A stretch of 64,000 bases of DNA from an uncultured Pelagibacteraceae bacterium (GTDB lineage: Bacteria > Pseudomonadota > Alphaproteobacteria > Pelagibacterales > Pelagibacteraceae): assembly GCA_902524945.1 (NCBI GenBank), contig CABZFF010000003.1, positions 59,144 through 123,143 of the forward strand. Direction: 5' to 3'. A program made the translations under genes and the position numbers. Numbering within the stretch: the stretch's first letter is position 1; each line of letters opens with the position of its first letter. A model generated the notes under the pieces. The model was not told where the DNA came from, searched no databases, and saw only the letters and a list, made by a program, of their open reading frames with translations. This document shows positions 25,384 through 34,073 of this stretch, in pieces.

Positions 25384-25988
25384 TTTAGATTTATATTAGC
25401 ATTTATTTTACCATCATTAAAAGATGCAATATTTAATTTCTGCTTTTTTATATCAAAAAAAAGTTTATCTGCTACCATTGTTCCTCTCTGGTCCTTAATT
25501 TTCACATTTTCTGATATTGTTAGGAAACTATTTGAGTTAGAATAATCAGCTTTTTGAGAATAAAGCTCACTTCCTTCATAAGTAGCCTCTACATTATTAA
25601 AAAATTTCATATCTAGTGTTTTGTTATTATATATCCCATTATCAGATGTAACGTACAAAGTTGTATTATCTTTGAAAAAAAAAGTAGCTGTTACTTTGTC
25701 CATGTTAACTATTTCTAAATTTTCCTTTTTATTTGTTGCCTGTTCTGCTTTCAAAATATATCTATTACCAGCCAAGTCTAAGCCTGAATATTCAATATTA
25801 AAAAAAATATCACCTTCGGCCGTTTGATTTTGGTTACTGAGTTGTTTTCTTATTTTTTCTTGTGTTTCTTTAGTAAATATATCATTTACTGGATCTCTTT
25901 TTCTATCTGCATAAGTAAAAATAATAATCGATATTCCAATAAATAATAAACTGAGTTGGATAATTCTAAGTTTTTTCTTTCTTTCCAT
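25380..25988 (-). CDS. lptC: LPS export system protein LptC-like
   Basis: Bitopic periplasmic protein that passes LPS from LptBFG to LptA. An N-terminal membrane anchor (LRIIQLSLLFIGISIIIFTY, residues 7-26) is followed by a beta-rich domain typical of the OstA/LptC fold, with alternating segments such as NIEYSGLDLAGNRYILKAEQA and DNGIYNNKTLDMKFFNNVEA. 202 residues is normal. It lies between kdsD and lptB, the usual location, with a 4-base overlap with lptB and 2 bases from kdsD. Confidence 0.82.
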   Translation of the reverse strand: MERKKKLRIIQLSLLFIGISIIIFTYADRKRDPVNDIFTKETQEKIRKQLSNQNQTAEGDIFFNIEYSGLDLAGNRYILKAEQATNKKENLEIVNMDKVTATFFFKDNTTLYVTSDNGIYNNKTLDMKFFNNVEATYEGSELYSQKADYSNSNSFLTISENVKIKDQRGTMVADKLFFDIKKQKLNIASFNDGKINANINLK

Positions 25989-25990
25989 AA

Positions 25991-26965
25991 TTAAATTCCA
26001 TTTTGTAATAGAAAATGAATGTGAATAATTCCCTTCAAAGTTTTGTTAATCTTATTAATATCTTTATCAGGAACTACAAGTAAGCTTGTTATTTTTTTTT
26101 CATTCATTATTCCCAATGCTTTAGAAGCAGGTAAATTTTCGCTTACAACAAAAGGTTTTTTTGTCATAAGTTTATTTAAATTTTTATCATGAGAAAAATT
26201 TTTTAATTCTCTTCTTAAATCTCCATCCGTCAATAACCCGTGTATAAAATTTTTTCTAGTTATCACAACTATTCCAAGCTTTTTACTATTAATTATTTTT
26301 AATGCTTGTCTAAAATTCTTTTTATAATTTATTGTTGGCATTTTTTTTCCAGATACCATAATATCTTTAGCTAAAAGTAGCGACTTACCTATGTTTCCAC
26401 CTGGATGAAAAACTTTAAATTTTTCTTTAGAGAATTTTCTCTGGTTCATTACTGTTGTTGCTAAGCAATCACCAAAAAGCAAAGTGATTGAGGTGCTAGA
26501 GGTGGGAACCATTCCGGTTTTATCCGCTTCTTTAACTTTTGGCAAAACAATTCTTATATCACTTGCTTTTAATAAAACACTATCAACTTTTGAGGCCACT
26601 CCGATTATTTTGATCCTGTAACGGTTAGCAAATTTAAGCATATTATTTAGTTCAGAGGTGTTTCCTGAATAAGAAAAAATTATTAAAATATCTTTTTTTT
26701 CAATCTGCCCCATATCACCATGTAATGCTTGAGCTGGATCACAAAAAAAACTAGGAATACCTACGCTAGAAAAAGTTGCAGAAATTTTTCTTGCAATCAA
26801 ACCTGATTTTCCAATACCTGCAAAAATAACTTTTCCTTTACAATTTAGAACTAGATCAACAGCTTTTATAAAAGAAGTATTAAATACTTTTTTAATCTTT
26901 TTAAGCTCATTTATTTGAATGTTGGCAGAATTTTTAGCTAACGTTATATATCTCTTTTTAGTCAT
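25991..26965 (-). CDS. kdsD: D-arabinose 5-phosphate isomerase
   Basis: Makes arabinose-5-phosphate for Kdo, the inner-core sugar of LPS. The N-terminal SIS domain shows GIGKSGLIARKISATFSS near residue 50, HGDMGQI, FSYSGNTSELNNML and MVPTSSTSITLLFGD. The C-terminal half contains two CBS motifs, one around GLLTDGDLRR near 245. 324 residues is normal. Together with kdsB (41724) it covers two Kdo steps. Its ATG overlaps the rnd stop codon by one base (TAATG type). Confidence 0.93.
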   Translation of the reverse strand: MTKKRYITLAKNSANIQINELKKIKKVFNTSFIKAVDLVLNCKGKVIFAGIGKSGLIARKISATFSSVGIPSFFCDPAQALHGDMGQIEKKDILIIFSYSGNTSELNNMLKFANRYRIKIIGVASKVDSVLLKASDIRIVLPKVKEADKTGMVPTSSTSITLLFGDCLATTVMNQRKFSKEKFKVFHPGGNIGKSLLLAKDIMVSGKKMPTINYKKNFRQALKIINSKKLGIVVITRKNFIHGLLTDGDLRRELKNFSHDKNLNKLMTKKPFVVSENLPASKALGIMNEKKITSLLVVPDKDINKINKTLKGIIHIHFLLQNGI

Positions 26966-27588
26966 TAATGTTCAAAAATATCTTCTTTAAATCCTTTTTG
27001 ATCTAATTCAACTCTAGTACTTAAAAAATCTATACAACTTTTAAATAATTCCATCCTTTTTTCTCGTATCAACATTTTTTCTAATTCAGATTTTATTTTA
27101 TGTAAGTAGATAACATCATTAGCTGCATACTCTAGTTGTTTATCTGATAATTCATTGATATCTTTATTCCAATCACTACTCCCTAGCCTTTTATCAAGAT
27201 TTTTATTGCAAAATTCTTGTACAAGATTTTTTAAACCATGACCGTCAGTATATGTTCTTACTATTTTAGAAGCTATTTTAGTGTCAAATATATTCTTCAT
27301 TTTACATTTAAGAAAATATTCTAGAGAATTTTTATCAAATCTTAAAAAATGTCCAATTTTCAAAATTCTTTCATTCTCTAAAATAGAGACTAAATTTGGT
27401 GCGCTGTAATTATTTTTATTGGGTTGAATTATAAAAACGTTTCCTTTTTCATCACAAATTTGAATCAGACTTAGCTTATCCCTTTCTGGAATTTGAAGGC
27501 CTGTTGCCTCTGTATCAATTGCTATACTACTTTTAAATGAACTAGCTAATTCTGATGTTATGTCCTCTTTAATCTTAGTTATTTTCAT
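26965..27588 (-). CDS. rnd: Ribonuclease D-like 3'-5' exonuclease
   Basis: DEDD exonuclease. IAIDTEATGL near residue 22 is motif I, GHFLRFDKNSLEYFL near 80 is motif II, and LEYAANDVIYLHKIKSELE near 160 is motif III with the DEDDy tyrosine. The ATG at 27588 gives 207 residues, consistent with short alphaproteobacterial RNase D proteins lacking HRDC domains. An upstream TTG at 27627 would overlap the divergent gene and is rejected. It starts 17 bases from the divergent NDUFA9-like gene. Confidence 0.88.
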   Translation of the reverse strand: MKITKIKEDITSELASSFKSSIAIDTEATGLQIPERDKLSLIQICDEKGNVFIIQPNKNNYSAPNLVSILENERILKIGHFLRFDKNSLEYFLKCKMKNIFDTKIASKIVRTYTDGHGLKNLVQEFCNKNLDKRLGSSDWNKDINELSDKQLEYAANDVIYLHKIKSELEKMLIREKRMELFKSCIDFLSTRVELDQKGFKEDIFEH

Positions 27589-27605
27589 ATATAAGTTTAA
27601 ATACC

Positions 27606-28550
27606 ATGAAAAATCAAATTTGCACAATCCTTGGTGGTGGTGGATTTATAGGGAGATATCTTGTTCGAAATTTGACCAAGAAAAACTACAGATGCATCAT
27701 AACAACTAGAAAAGCCTTTCAAAAAGGGTATTTGAAGACTCAGGCAACACCAGGCGCTATTGAACTCTTAGAATGGAACCCAAATAATTTTTCAGATTTA
27801 AAAGAAGCTATTAAAAATTCAGATGTAGTCGTGAATTTAATTGGCATCCTTTTTGAAAATAGAAAACAAAAATTTTATAATATTCATTCTAAAATTCCCG
27901 AGACTGTTGCTAAAATTTGTTCCGAGTCAGATGTAAAAAAATTTATTCATGTCAGTGCTATTGGAGCTAATGATAAATCAAATTCCCTTTATCAAAAATC
28001 AAAATTTCTAGGGGAGCAAAAAGCATTAGAGAATTTTAAAAAAACAGTAATTATAAGACCTAGTGTAGTTTGTGGTCCTGAAGACAACTTTACAAATCTT
28101 TTTTCAAAATTAAGTATATTACCCATTATTCCGGTAGTAGGAAAAAATTATAAGTTTCAACCAATCTTAGTCTCAGATGTTGCAAGCTCGATTTTAAAAG
28201 CAATAGAAATTAAAAATAACGAAGGTAAAATTTATGAAATTGGAGGACCAAAAGTAATTAGTTTTGGAGATATGGTTAAGTCAATTTTATCAACTATTAA
28301 CAAAAAAAGATTCGTTGTTGAAATGCCAATGCCTATTGCAAAAATACAGAGTACTATTACAGATTTTCTTCCTTTACCTCCGATTTTAACTAGAGACCAA
28401 TGTGAAATTTTGTCTGAGGCAGATAATATTGTTTCTAATAATCATCTAACACTTAAAGATCTTGATATAGATCCAACAGATGTTGAAGAAGAAATGAAAA
28501 AATGGTTATGGAGATATAAAGACGGCGGTCAGTTCGCTAAAGCACAATGA
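27606..28550 (+). CDS. NAD-dependent epimerase-like protein, complex I NDUFA9 family
   Basis: Atypical short-chain dehydrogenase. The Rossmann motif GGGGFIGRYLVRNL is at residues 10-23 (GxxGxxG). VVNLIGILFE near 75, FIHVSAIGA near 119, YQKSKFLGE near 133 and IIRPSVVCGPEDNF near 153 match the NDUFA9/Coq11-type family. 314 residues is normal. The YxxxK pair is present in YQKSK. Alphaproteobacterial members are thought to relate to complex I assembly or quinone metabolism; the exact reaction is not established. The last codon overlaps the SMR-like gene by 4 bases. Confidence 0.85.
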   Translation: MKNQICTILGGGGFIGRYLVRNLTKKNYRCIITTRKAFQKGYLKTQATPGAIELLEWNPNNFSDLKEAIKNSDVVVNLIGILFENRKQKFYNIHSKIPETVAKICSESDVKKFIHVSAIGANDKSNSLYQKSKFLGEQKALENFKKTVIIRPSVVCGPEDNFTNLFSKLSILPIIPVVGKNYKFQPILVSDVASSILKAIEIKNNEGKIYEIGGPKVISFGDMVKSILSTINKKRFVVEMPMPIAKIQSTITDFLPLPPILTRDQCEILSEADNIVSNNHLTLKDLDIDPTDVEEEMKKWLWRYKDGGQFAKAQ

Positions 28551-28891
28551 AAAGCATAAGTTTATTTAGTGGATATATTTTTTTAGTCTTTGCTATATTA
28601 ACAGGTATTGCATCGAATGGGTTTTTAAAAACCACTGAAGGGTTTACAAAAATTACTCCTACAATTTTTTGTGTTGTGAGTATTGTGGTTTGCTTATTTT
28701 GCATTTCAAAAGCAATGACAATTATCCCCGTAGGTTTTACTTACGCAACTTATGGAGCATTAACGATAACCGCGGTTACTTTATTTGGAATATTTAAATA
28801 TAACCAAACACCAAATATCTATGGAACGTTAGGTTTAATACTAATAGTTGCAGGTGTAATACTCTTAAATGTTTTTGGTGAAGTAAAATAA
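28547..28891 (+). CDS. SMR-family small membrane protein lacking the essential glutamate
   Basis: Four hydrophobic segments over 114 residues and the family segments KTTEGFTK, IPVGFTYATYGALTI and LGLILIVAGVILLNV match small multidrug resistance (EmrE-type) proteins. Aligned on TEGFTK, the position of EmrE Glu14 (ILAEVIG) is Gly here (ILTGIAS). The conserved Trp63 (AIWSG) is Tyr (ATYGA). Glu14 is the proton- and substrate-coupling residue, so a standard drug/proton antiport mechanism is unlikely. It may act in another transport or assembly role. It is translationally coupled to the NDUFA9-like gene by a 4-base overlap. Confidence 0.75.
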   Translation: MKSISLFSGYIFLVFAILTGIASNGFLKTTEGFTKITPTIFCVVSIVVCLFCISKAMTIIPVGFTYATYGALTITAVTLFGIFKYNQTPNIYGTLGLILIVAGVILLNVFGEVK

Positions 28892-28987
28892 AACCTCAGG
28901 TAGAAATTAATTTTTTTAACCGACTCCTCTTTATATATTATTTGTGCTAGCTTTTTTCTTTTTAAAGAAAAAACGGGGGACATTAAA

Positions 28988-30301
28988 ATGAAACATTTAA
29001 AAGCAATAATTGCTTCAATTGCTCTATTCGTAATGTTTGCGGGTACGACAGTTCAAGCAAAAGTAGAGATACAATGGTGGCACGCTTTTGGTGGTAGACT
29101 TGGTGAACTACTTGACGAACAAGTAAACAAGTTTAACGCAAGCCAAAACAAATACACTGTGGTTCACACTAGAAAAGGAAACTATTCTGAAACTCTTAAC
29201 GCAGGAATAGCTGCATTCAGAGCTGGACAACATCCAAACATTCTAATGGTATTCGAAGTCGGTACTGCTAGTTTGATGGCAGCCAAAGGAGCTTATGTTC
29301 CTATGTACCAACTTATGAAAGATGCTGGTCAAAGTTTTAATCCAAATGGATTCGTTTCAGCGGTAAGTGGTTACTACACTACTACAGATGGCAAAATGTT
29401 ATCTATGCCATATAACTCTTCAACGCCTGTTCTTTGGGTAAATAAAGACCTAATGAAAAAAGCAGGTTTAGATCCAGAAATGGATTTAAGCACTTGGAAG
29501 AGAGTTGGAAATGCACTTGATGCAGCAAAAGCAAAAGGTATTGATATGCCTTTCTGCACTTGTTGGCATTCATGGGTACATTTAGAAAACTTTTCAGCGT
29601 ATCACAATATACCATTCGCAACTAAAGCTAACGGATTTGCTGGTTTGGATACTGAGTTGTCATTTAACAGCCCAGTTCATATTAAGCACATTCAAACTTT
29701 AGGTAAATGGTCTCAAGAAGGTAAATTTAAATACATGGGTAGAAGAAATGAAGCTGGTAAAAATTTTAGAGCCGGTGAATGTATGTTAATGACAGAGTCT
29801 TCTGCTGGTTATGCTGGTATCAAAAAAGAAGCAAAATTCGAATTTGGTATTAGACACTTACCTTACTATGGAGCAACTGAAGCACCTCAAAACACAATAA
29901 TTGGTGGTTCATCTTTATGGGCATTATCTGGAAAATCTAAAGAAGAGAACAAAGCTACAGCTGCGTTCTTAGCTTTCTTATCTAAAACTGATATTCAAGC
30001 TAAGTGGCACCAAGATACAGGTTATTTAGGTGTAACAACTGCTGCTGCTAAAAAAACTAAAAGTTCAGGTTTCTACAAAGCAAACCCTGGAACTGATTTA
30101 GCTGGAGTACAGATGATGAGAAATAAAGTTACTCAAAACTCTAAAGGCTTACGTCTTGGATCTTTTGATCAGATAAGAGGAATTATCGATGAAGAGATGG
30201 AAGGAGTTTACAACGGCAGCAAAACTGCTCAAGTAGCTTTAGACAATGCTGTTAGAAGAGGTAACGTTCTTTTAAGAAGATTTGAAAGAGCAAACAAATA
30301 A
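28988..30301 (+). CDS. ugpB: sn-glycerol-3-phosphate ABC transporter substrate-binding protein
   Basis: Periplasmic receptor for glycerol-3-phosphate and glycerophosphodiesters. The signal peptide (MKHLKAIIASIALFVMF...VQAKVE) is about 24 residues. The mature protein has the ugpB pattern IQWWHAFGGRLGELLDEQV near 29, VLMVFEVGTASLM and MPYNSSTPVLWVNKDLMKKAGLD. 437 residues is normal. A GGGGGA lies 7 bases before the ATG, an unusually strong ribosome site for this genome, consistent with high expression. First gene of ugpBAECQ; a stem-loop follows it. Confidence 0.93.
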   Translation: MKHLKAIIASIALFVMFAGTTVQAKVEIQWWHAFGGRLGELLDEQVNKFNASQNKYTVVHTRKGNYSETLNAGIAAFRAGQHPNILMVFEVGTASLMAAKGAYVPMYQLMKDAGQSFNPNGFVSAVSGYYTTTDGKMLSMPYNSSTPVLWVNKDLMKKAGLDPEMDLSTWKRVGNALDAAKAKGIDMPFCTCWHSWVHLENFSAYHNIPFATKANGFAGLDTELSFNSPVHIKHIQTLGKWSQEGKFKYMGRRNEAGKNFRAGECMLMTESSAGYAGIKKEAKFEFGIRHLPYYGATEAPQNTIIGGSSLWALSGKSKEENKATAAFLAFLSKTDIQAKWHQDTGYLGVTTAAAKKTKSSGFYKANPGTDLAGVQMMRNKVTQNSKGLRLGSFDQIRGIIDEEMEGVYNGSKTAQVALDNAVRRGNVLLRRFERANK

Positions 30302-30313
30302 ATCAATTTAAAG

Positions 30314-30337
30314 TATCAGGGGCGAAAGCCCCTGATA
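30314..30337 (+). promoter_or_regulatory. Intercistronic stem-loop between ugpB and ugpA
   Basis: A perfect 10-bp stem (TATCAGGGGC / GCCCCTGATA) closed by a GAAA tetraloop, located 12 bases after the ugpB stop and 16 before ugpA. No T-run follows, so full termination is not expected. Such hairpins after binding-protein genes typically protect the upstream mRNA end from 3' exonucleases and give excess receptor over permease. That role is an inference here. Confidence 0.75.
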
Positions 30338-30353
30338 TATTTCTAAAGATCAA

Positions 30354-31235
30354 ATGGAAAAAAGAGTTTTTTTTAAAGGCTGGTGGTTACCAGCGCTACT
30401 AGTTGCACCTCAACTATTGATTTCTTTTGTATTTTTTTTTTATCCTTCAGGCCAAGCCATTTGGAATTCTTTATTTCTACCAGATCCTTTTGGACTAAAA
30501 ACAGAATTTGTAGGTTTAGATAATTTTAGATTTTTATTATCTGACCCTTATTATTTAGCAAGTTTTAAAACGACAGTTATTTTCTCAACTGCAGTATCAG
30601 TTTCCTCAATGGCTTTAGGTTTATACCTAGCAGCTTTAGCCGATCGATTAATTAAAGGCGCAGGAGTTTATCAAACATTACTAATTTGGCCTTACGCTAT
30701 CGCGCCAGCTATTGCAGGTGTTCTATGGTTATTTATGTTCAATGGAAACATTGGGTTAGCTTCTTATTATCTTAAAGCTTTAGGTTATGAGTGGAACCAT
30801 ACTTTAAAAGGTGATCAAGCAATGTTTTTAGTTATTCTAGCCTCATCATGGGGAAGAATTAGTTATAACTTTTTATTTTTTTTAGCTGGACTTCAAGCCA
30901 TTCCAAAATCAATCATTGAAGCAGCAGCAATAGATGGTGCAAGTTTTTGGAAAAGATTTGGCACAATTGTAATACCTCTGCTCTCACCCATTACATTCTT
31001 TTTATTAGTAGTGAATATTGTTTATGCTTTCTTTGATACTTTTGGAGTAATACATACAATCACTTCCGGTGGACCTGAACAATCGACCACTATACTTGTA
31101 TATAAAGTGTTTTCCGATGGGTTTGTGAGCCAAGATCTTGGATCAAGTGCAGCGCAGTCTGTAATCCTGTTAGTGCTAGTTGGAATTTTAACTGTAATTC
31201 AATTTAAATATATAGAGAGAAAGGTGCATTATTAA
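30354..31235 (+). CDS. ugpA: Glycerol-3-phosphate ABC transporter permease UgpA
   Basis: Inner-membrane permease with about six membrane spans (for example LLVAPQLLISFVFFFYP near residue 16). The cytoplasmic coupling motif EAAAIDGASFWKRFGTIVIPLL near 203 is the EAA loop that contacts the ATPase. 293 residues is normal. It is separated from ugpB by 52 bases containing a stable hairpin and overlaps ugpE by one base. Confidence 0.92.
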   Translation: MEKRVFFKGWWLPALLVAPQLLISFVFFFYPSGQAIWNSLFLPDPFGLKTEFVGLDNFRFLLSDPYYLASFKTTVIFSTAVSVSSMALGLYLAALADRLIKGAGVYQTLLIWPYAIAPAIAGVLWLFMFNGNIGLASYYLKALGYEWNHTLKGDQAMFLVILASSWGRISYNFLFFLAGLQAIPKSIIEAAAIDGASFWKRFGTIVIPLLSPITFFLLVVNIVYAFFDTFGVIHTITSGGPEQSTTILVYKVFSDGFVSQDLGSSAAQSVILLVLVGILTVIQFKYIERKVHY

Positions 31236-32089
31236 TGGTTGAGAAAAAGAAATCAGGCTATTGGCTAACTCACCTGGGCTTAATTCTTGGGGTATTATTT
31301 ATATTTTTTCCAGTTTGGTTAACTTTTGTTGCATCCACTGTAACTCAAGATGCAATTATTTATCCCCCATTACCAATGTTACCAGGAACAGAATTCTTTG
31401 AAAATTATGCTAATGCATTATTTAGAGGTTCACCAGAAGGTTATGGTGCCAAAGTACCTGTTATAAAAATGATGATGAACTCTGCAATCATGGCTATTGG
31501 AATTACGGTTGGAAAAATAATTATTTCATTATTATCAGCTTTTGCATTTGTTTATTTTAGATTTCCATTCAGAAATTTATGTTTTTGGTTAATCTTTATT
31601 ACTTTGATGCTTCCCGTAGAGGTAAGAATAGTTCCAACTTATGAAGTGGTTGCAAATTTAAATTTATTAAATTCTTACACAGGTTTAATCTTTCCATTGA
31701 TTGCATCAGCGACGGCAACTTTCTTATTTAGACAATTTTTCATGACCATACCTGATGAAATGGTTGAAGCAGCTAGAATGGACGGATGTAGTCCAATGCG
31801 TTTCTTTTTTGATATATTAGTTCCAATAAGCAAAACTAATATTGCAGCTTTATTTGTTATTTTATTTATTTTTGGTTGGAACCAGTACTTATGGCCACTA
31901 TTAATGACGACCGATCCTGACATGAGAACCATTGTAATGGCAATTGATTCAATGATACCTACAGGCGATGATTATGCTCACTGGCCAACGGTTATGGCAA
32001 CTGCAATGTTAGCTATGGTTCCTCCAGTCATAGTAGTAATAAGTATGCAAAAGTTTTTCGTTAAAGGATTATTAGAAAGCGATAAATAA
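31235..32089 (+). CDS. ugpE: Glycerol-3-phosphate ABC transporter permease UgpE
   Basis: Second permease subunit, 284 residues with about six spans. The EAA loop reads EAARMDGCSPMRFFFDILVP near residue 184. The segments LMLPVEVRIVPTYEVV and LNLLNSYTGLIFPL are typical of MalG/UgpE-type permeases. It overlaps ugpA and ugpC by one base each (TAATG), giving strict translational coupling. Confidence 0.92.
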   Translation: MVEKKKSGYWLTHLGLILGVLFIFFPVWLTFVASTVTQDAIIYPPLPMLPGTEFFENYANALFRGSPEGYGAKVPVIKMMMNSAIMAIGITVGKIIISLLSAFAFVYFRFPFRNLCFWLIFITLMLPVEVRIVPTYEVVANLNLLNSYTGLIFPLIASATATFLFRQFFMTIPDEMVEAARMDGCSPMRFFFDILVPISKTNIAALFVILFIFGWNQYLWPLLMTTDPDMRTIVMAIDSMIPTGDDYAHWPTVMATAMLAMVPPVIVVISMQKFFVKGLLESDK

Positions 32090-33144
32090 TGTCTCAAATT
32101 AGTTTACAAAATCTAAAGAAATCTTTTGGGAAAACGCAGGTTATTCACGACCTGAGCATTGATGTTAAAGACGGCGAACTAATTGTAATTGTTGGACCTT
32201 CTGGATGTGGAAAATCAACTCTATTAAGAATGGTTGCAGGCCTAGAGGATGCTAATGAAGGAAATATTTTAATTGATAATAAAAAAGTAAACGAGCTTGA
32301 ACCCATGGAGCGAAATATTGCCATGGTATTCCAAAATTATGCTCTTTATCCTCACATGACTGTCTTTGGTAACATGGCTTATGGTTTAAAAATTGCAAAA
32401 GTACCAAAGGAAGAAATTGAGTCTAGAGTTCAAAAAGCTGCTGAAATTTTAGAGCTTGGAGAATTATTAGAGAGAAAACCCAATCAATTATCTGGCGGAC
32501 AAAGACAAAGAGTTGCCATGGGAAGAGCGATTGTAAGAAATCCTGTAGCTTTTTTATTTGATGAACCTTTATCAAACCTAGATGCCAAGTTAAGAGTTCA
32601 AATGAGATTAGAGATTAAAAAACTTCAAACTCAATTAAAAACTACTTCTCTTTATGTAACACATGATCAAGTTGAGGCTATGACTTTAGCTGATCGTATG
32701 ATTGTAATGAACGAAGGTAATGTAGAACATATTGGAACACCTTTAGAAGTTTATACAAAGCCCAAAACTTTATTCACGGCTCAATTTATTGGAAGCCCAG
32801 CAATGAATATTTTAAAAGGTAATTGCGGAAGTAACAAATTGATTTTGGCAAACAAAGCTTCACTTTCAGTGAATTCAAAATTTAATGGACCTGTTAATAT
32901 AGGTATGCGACCTGAAGATTTTGAATTAGATCAAAATGGTCCAATCAAGTTAAAAGTTGAACTTGTAGAGTTGATCGGAGCCAACACACTTATTCATGGT
33001 AAACTTGAAAATAGTAATGAAATTTTAGTTGCAAGTATCTCAGGTGTTGTTAAAGAAGATACTATTGGAAAAAATATTAATCTTTCCATTCAAAATGACA
33101 AACTACACCTGTTTGATACTAATACTGACTTGAGGATTAATTGA
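32089..33144 (+). CDS. ugpC: Glycerol-3-phosphate ABC transporter ATP-binding protein UgpC
   Basis: ATPase of the uptake system. Walker A GPSGCGKST is near residue 36, Q-loop VFQNYALYPHMTV near 80, signature LSGGQRQRVAMGRA near 134, Walker B VAFLFDEPLSNLDAKLR near 152 and switch His YVTHDQ near 191. A C-terminal TOBE-like regulatory domain begins near 240 (NIGMRPEDFEL). 351 residues is normal for the MalK/UgpC group. It ends overlapping ugpQ by 4 bases. Confidence 0.94.
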   Translation: MSQISLQNLKKSFGKTQVIHDLSIDVKDGELIVIVGPSGCGKSTLLRMVAGLEDANEGNILIDNKKVNELEPMERNIAMVFQNYALYPHMTVFGNMAYGLKIAKVPKEEIESRVQKAAEILELGELLERKPNQLSGGQRQRVAMGRAIVRNPVAFLFDEPLSNLDAKLRVQMRLEIKKLQTQLKTTSLYVTHDQVEAMTLADRMIVMNEGNVEHIGTPLEVYTKPKTLFTAQFIGSPAMNILKGNCGSNKLILANKASLSVNSKFNGPVNIGMRPEDFELDQNGPIKLKVELVELIGANTLIHGKLENSNEILVASISGVVKEDTIGKNINLSIQNDKLHLFDTNTDLRIN

Positions 33145-34073
33145 TCAATCCATTTTTAACGAAACCTAACTACATAAGAATTTACGGCCACAGGGGAGCC
33201 AGAGGTGATATTGTTGAAAACTCAATCTCTGGTTTTAAATATACTTTTGATCTTGGCATCAAAGCTGTTGAATTTGATGTTGTGATTTCAAAAGATAATA
33301 TTCCAACAATATTTCATGATTACAGATTAAATCCTGATTTAGTTAAAGATGCTTCAGGGAACTGGATCACAGATAAAAGCATGAAATTAGTAGAACTTAC
33401 TTATGAGGAAATTAGTAAGTATACTATTGGAAGCGTAAAGCCCGAAACAAAGTACGCAAAAAGATTTAAAAATCAAAAACCTATTACAGGAGAAAAAATA
33501 CCAAAATTAACTGATTTCTTTAAATTAGTGACGGAAGATAAATATAAAGATGTATTCTTAAATTTAGAAATTAAATCAACCCCTACACAAGAAAACGTAA
33601 CACCAGACCCAAAAAAAATGGTTTCCTTAATCCTTAAAGACATAAAAGACTTTAATCTTGAGAATAGAACTTTAATCACTTCTTATGATTTTAGAATTTT
33701 GTATGCTCTTAAAAAACAAAACCCAAATATCCTAAGAGGATTTATTACCTTACAACAAGGACTTTCAATAACTAAAAAGAATATTTACGAGAACTCTCCA
33801 TGGATGGTTAAAAATTATCCAATGGAAGAATTATTTTTACTGCCTAATATTATTAAATCGTTAGAAGGACATGTATGGAGTGTTTTCTACCGAGATGTGA
33901 CTAAACAAAATGTAGAATTAGCACACAAACATGGTTTAGCTACTTGTGTTTGGACAGTGAATAGAGAAAAAGATATTATTAGAATGATCGAGTATGGAGT
34001 AGACGGAATTATTACTGATTACCCAAAAAAAGTTCAAGAAATTTGTAAATCTAAAAATATCTCTTGGTTTTAA
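33141..34073 (+). CDS. ugpQ: Glycerophosphodiester phosphodiesterase
   Basis: Hydrolyses deacylated phospholipids to glycerol-3-phosphate and an alcohol, feeding the transport operon that precedes it. The catalytic segment IYGHRGARGDIVENS (HRG, near residue 14), VEFDVVISKDNIPTIFHD near 43 (E, D, H metal and acid residues), and VWTVN near 270 are GDPD signatures. 310 residues, no signal peptide, so cytoplasmic. The start is TTG at 33141, overlapping the ugpC stop. Confidence 0.9.
   Translation: MINPFLTKPNYIRIYGHRGARGDIVENSISGFKYTFDLGIKAVEFDVVISKDNIPTIFHDYRLNPDLVKDASGNWITDKSMKLVELTYEEISKYTIGSVKPETKYAKRFKNQKPITGEKIPKLTDFFKLVTEDKYKDVFLNLEIKSTPTQENVTPDPKKMVSLILKDIKDFNLENRTLITSYDFRILYALKKQNPNILRGFITLQQGLSITKKNIYENSPWMVKNYPMEELFLLPNIIKSLEGHVWSVFYRDVTKQNVELAHKHGLATCVWTVNREKDIIRMIEYGVDGIITDYPKKVQEICKSKNISWF

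Noticed and set aside
28952..28973. Inverted repeat of T and A runs before ugpB
   Set aside because: It is pure A/T with a 2-base loop, expected by chance in such AT-rich DNA and not convincing as a regulatory hairpin.
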